Part shown: piece after piece, positions 63,342-64,000 of the stretch
How the letters are laid out: each line of letters starts with the position of its first letter
Numbering within the stretch: the first letter of the stretch is position 1
NCBI GenBank assembly: GCA_963725275.1
Contig: CAVRXS010000005.1
Location: forward strand, 124,001 to 188,000
Reading direction: 5' to 3'
From: Bog-756 sp963725275
GTDB taxonomy: Bacteria > Actinomycetota > Acidimicrobiia > Acidimicrobiales > RAAP-2
DNA length: 64,000 nt
Notes under the pieces: model-generated
Seen by the model: only the letters and a program-made list of their open reading frames with translations
What the model was told of the DNA's origin: nothing
Databases searched by the model: none
Position numbers and translations under genes: made by a program

Positions 63342-64000
63342 ATGGCCAAGCAGAAGTTCGAGCGCAACAAGCCCCACGTCAACGTCGGGACGATGGGACA
63401 CATCGACCACGGGAAGACCACGCTCACCGCGGCCATCACCAAGGTCCTCCACGACAACGACCCGACCACGTCGTTCACCCCCTTCGACCAGATCGACAAG
63501 GCGCCGGAGGAGAAGCAGCGCGGCATCACCATCTCCATCGCCCACGTCGAGTACGAGACGCCGAACCGGCACTACGCACACGTGGACATGCCCGGCCACG
63601 CCGACTACATCAAGAACATGATCACCGGTGCTGCCCAGGTGGACGGGGCCATCCTGGTCGTGTCGGCCGCCGACGGCCCGATGCCCCAGACCCGTGAGCA
63701 CGTGCTGCTCGCCCGTCAGGTCGGCGTGCCCTACATCGTGGTCGCCCTCAACAAGGCCGACACGGTCGACGACGAGGAGCTGCTCGACCTGGTCGAGCTC
63801 GAGGTGCGGGAGCTGCTCAACGAGTACGAGTTCCCCGGCGACGACACCCCGATCATCCGGGTGAGCGCGCTGAAGGCCCTGGAGGGCGATGCCGAGTGGG
63901 CACCCAAGATCACCGAGTTGATGGAGGCGGTCGACTCGTACATCCCCGAGCCGATCCGTGACGTCGAGAAGCCGTTCCTGATGTCGATCGAGGACGTCAT
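63342..64000 (+). CDS. tuf: Translation elongation factor Tu (5' part; continues past the window)
   Basis: The first 219 codons are in the window. G1 GHIDHGKTT (19-27; Ile where GHVDHGKTT is usual), switch I EEKQRGITISIAHVEYET, G3 DMPGHADYIKNMITGAAQ, G4 NKAD (usual NKxD), G5 SALKALEGD. Ends in domain I/II linker at the window edge. The 218-base spacer after fusA contains a thymine-poor leader and a GCAGTACC tandem repeat (63210-63225), suggesting independent high-level expression. Confidence 0.96.
   Translation, partial: MAKQKFERNKPHVNVGTMGHIDHGKTTLTAAITKVLHDNDPTTSFTPFDQIDKAPEEKQRGITISIAHVEYETPNRHYAHVDMPGHADYIKNMITGAAQVDGAILVVSAADGPMPQTREHVLLARQVGVPYIVVALNKADTVDDEELLDLVELEVRELLNEYEFPGDDTPIIRVSALKALEGDAEWAPKITELMEAVDSYIPEPIRDVEKPFLMSIEDV

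Overview
The window is a GC-rich (roughly two-thirds G+C), gene-dense chromosomal segment from an actinobacterium. Supporting signs are frequent GTG/TTG starts, leaderless-type promoters, an ECF41 sigma operon, an MptB-like polyprenol-phosphomannose mannosyltransferase, PadR/GbsR-controlled ABC exporters and the actinobacterial gene order around rpoBC. A member of Acidimicrobiia or a related deep lineage is a reasonable guess, but nothing here proves the class. I see no insertion sequence, integrase, CRISPR array or prophage.

Layout. 1-14 kb holds mostly envelope and stress functions: a GbsR-regulated ABC ATPase (cut by the window edge), an ECF41 sigma factor with its CxxC carboxymuconolactone-decarboxylase partner and a GHMP sugar kinase downstream, a secreted beta-propeller protein, a histidine kinase/response regulator next to an ABC-2 exporter, and a PadR-MacB-FtsX exporter operon. 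13.9-16.0 kb is an endoglycoceramidase-like lipoprotein. 16-20 kb holds tadA, tRNA-Ser, SRP RNA, dnaX, recR and a SixA-like phosphatase. 20-28 kb is a metabolic block that matches much of the ethylmalonyl-CoA pathway: thiolase, crotonyl-CoA carboxylase/reductase, epimerase, propionyl-CoA carboxylase beta, ethylmalonyl-CoA mutase and 3-hydroxybutyryl-CoA dehydrogenase. 28-36 kb carries an S51 peptidase, two cyclophilins, lysC-asd, PhoU-like, type II NADH dehydrogenase and rmuC. 36-44 kb includes a UDP-sulfoquinovose synthase, citrate synthase, thioesterase II, a GH1 glycosidase, GtrA and an acidic-motif membrane protein. 44-64 kb is the information-processing core: tRNA-Tyr, mannosyltransferase, tRNA-Thr/Met, rpmG, tRNA-Trp, secE-nusG-rplKA-rplJL-rpoBC-rpsLG-fusA-tuf; tuf runs off the right edge.

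Sequence quality matters for reading this window. Between about 19.2 and 32.7 kb nearly every conserved gene is broken by single inserted G or C bases, about one per 100 bp in pccB, with no premature stop in the restored frame. Scattered single-base indels also occur in other genes (3.4, 8.8, 14.9, 15.6, 34.3, 35.1, 36.1, 46.3, 47.0, 48.5 kb). I treat these genes as intact genes with probable consensus errors and give whole-gene coordinates.

How the parts fit together. The 20-28 kb genes would interconvert acetyl-CoA/acetoacetyl-CoA, crotonyl-CoA, ethylmalonyl-CoA and propionyl/methylmalonyl-CoA; citrate synthase and thioesterase II at 39-41 kb sit in the same acyl-CoA economy. The right third is a classic growth-rate locus with recognisable promoters before tRNA-Trp/secE, rpoBC and rpsL and an L10-type leader before rplJL.
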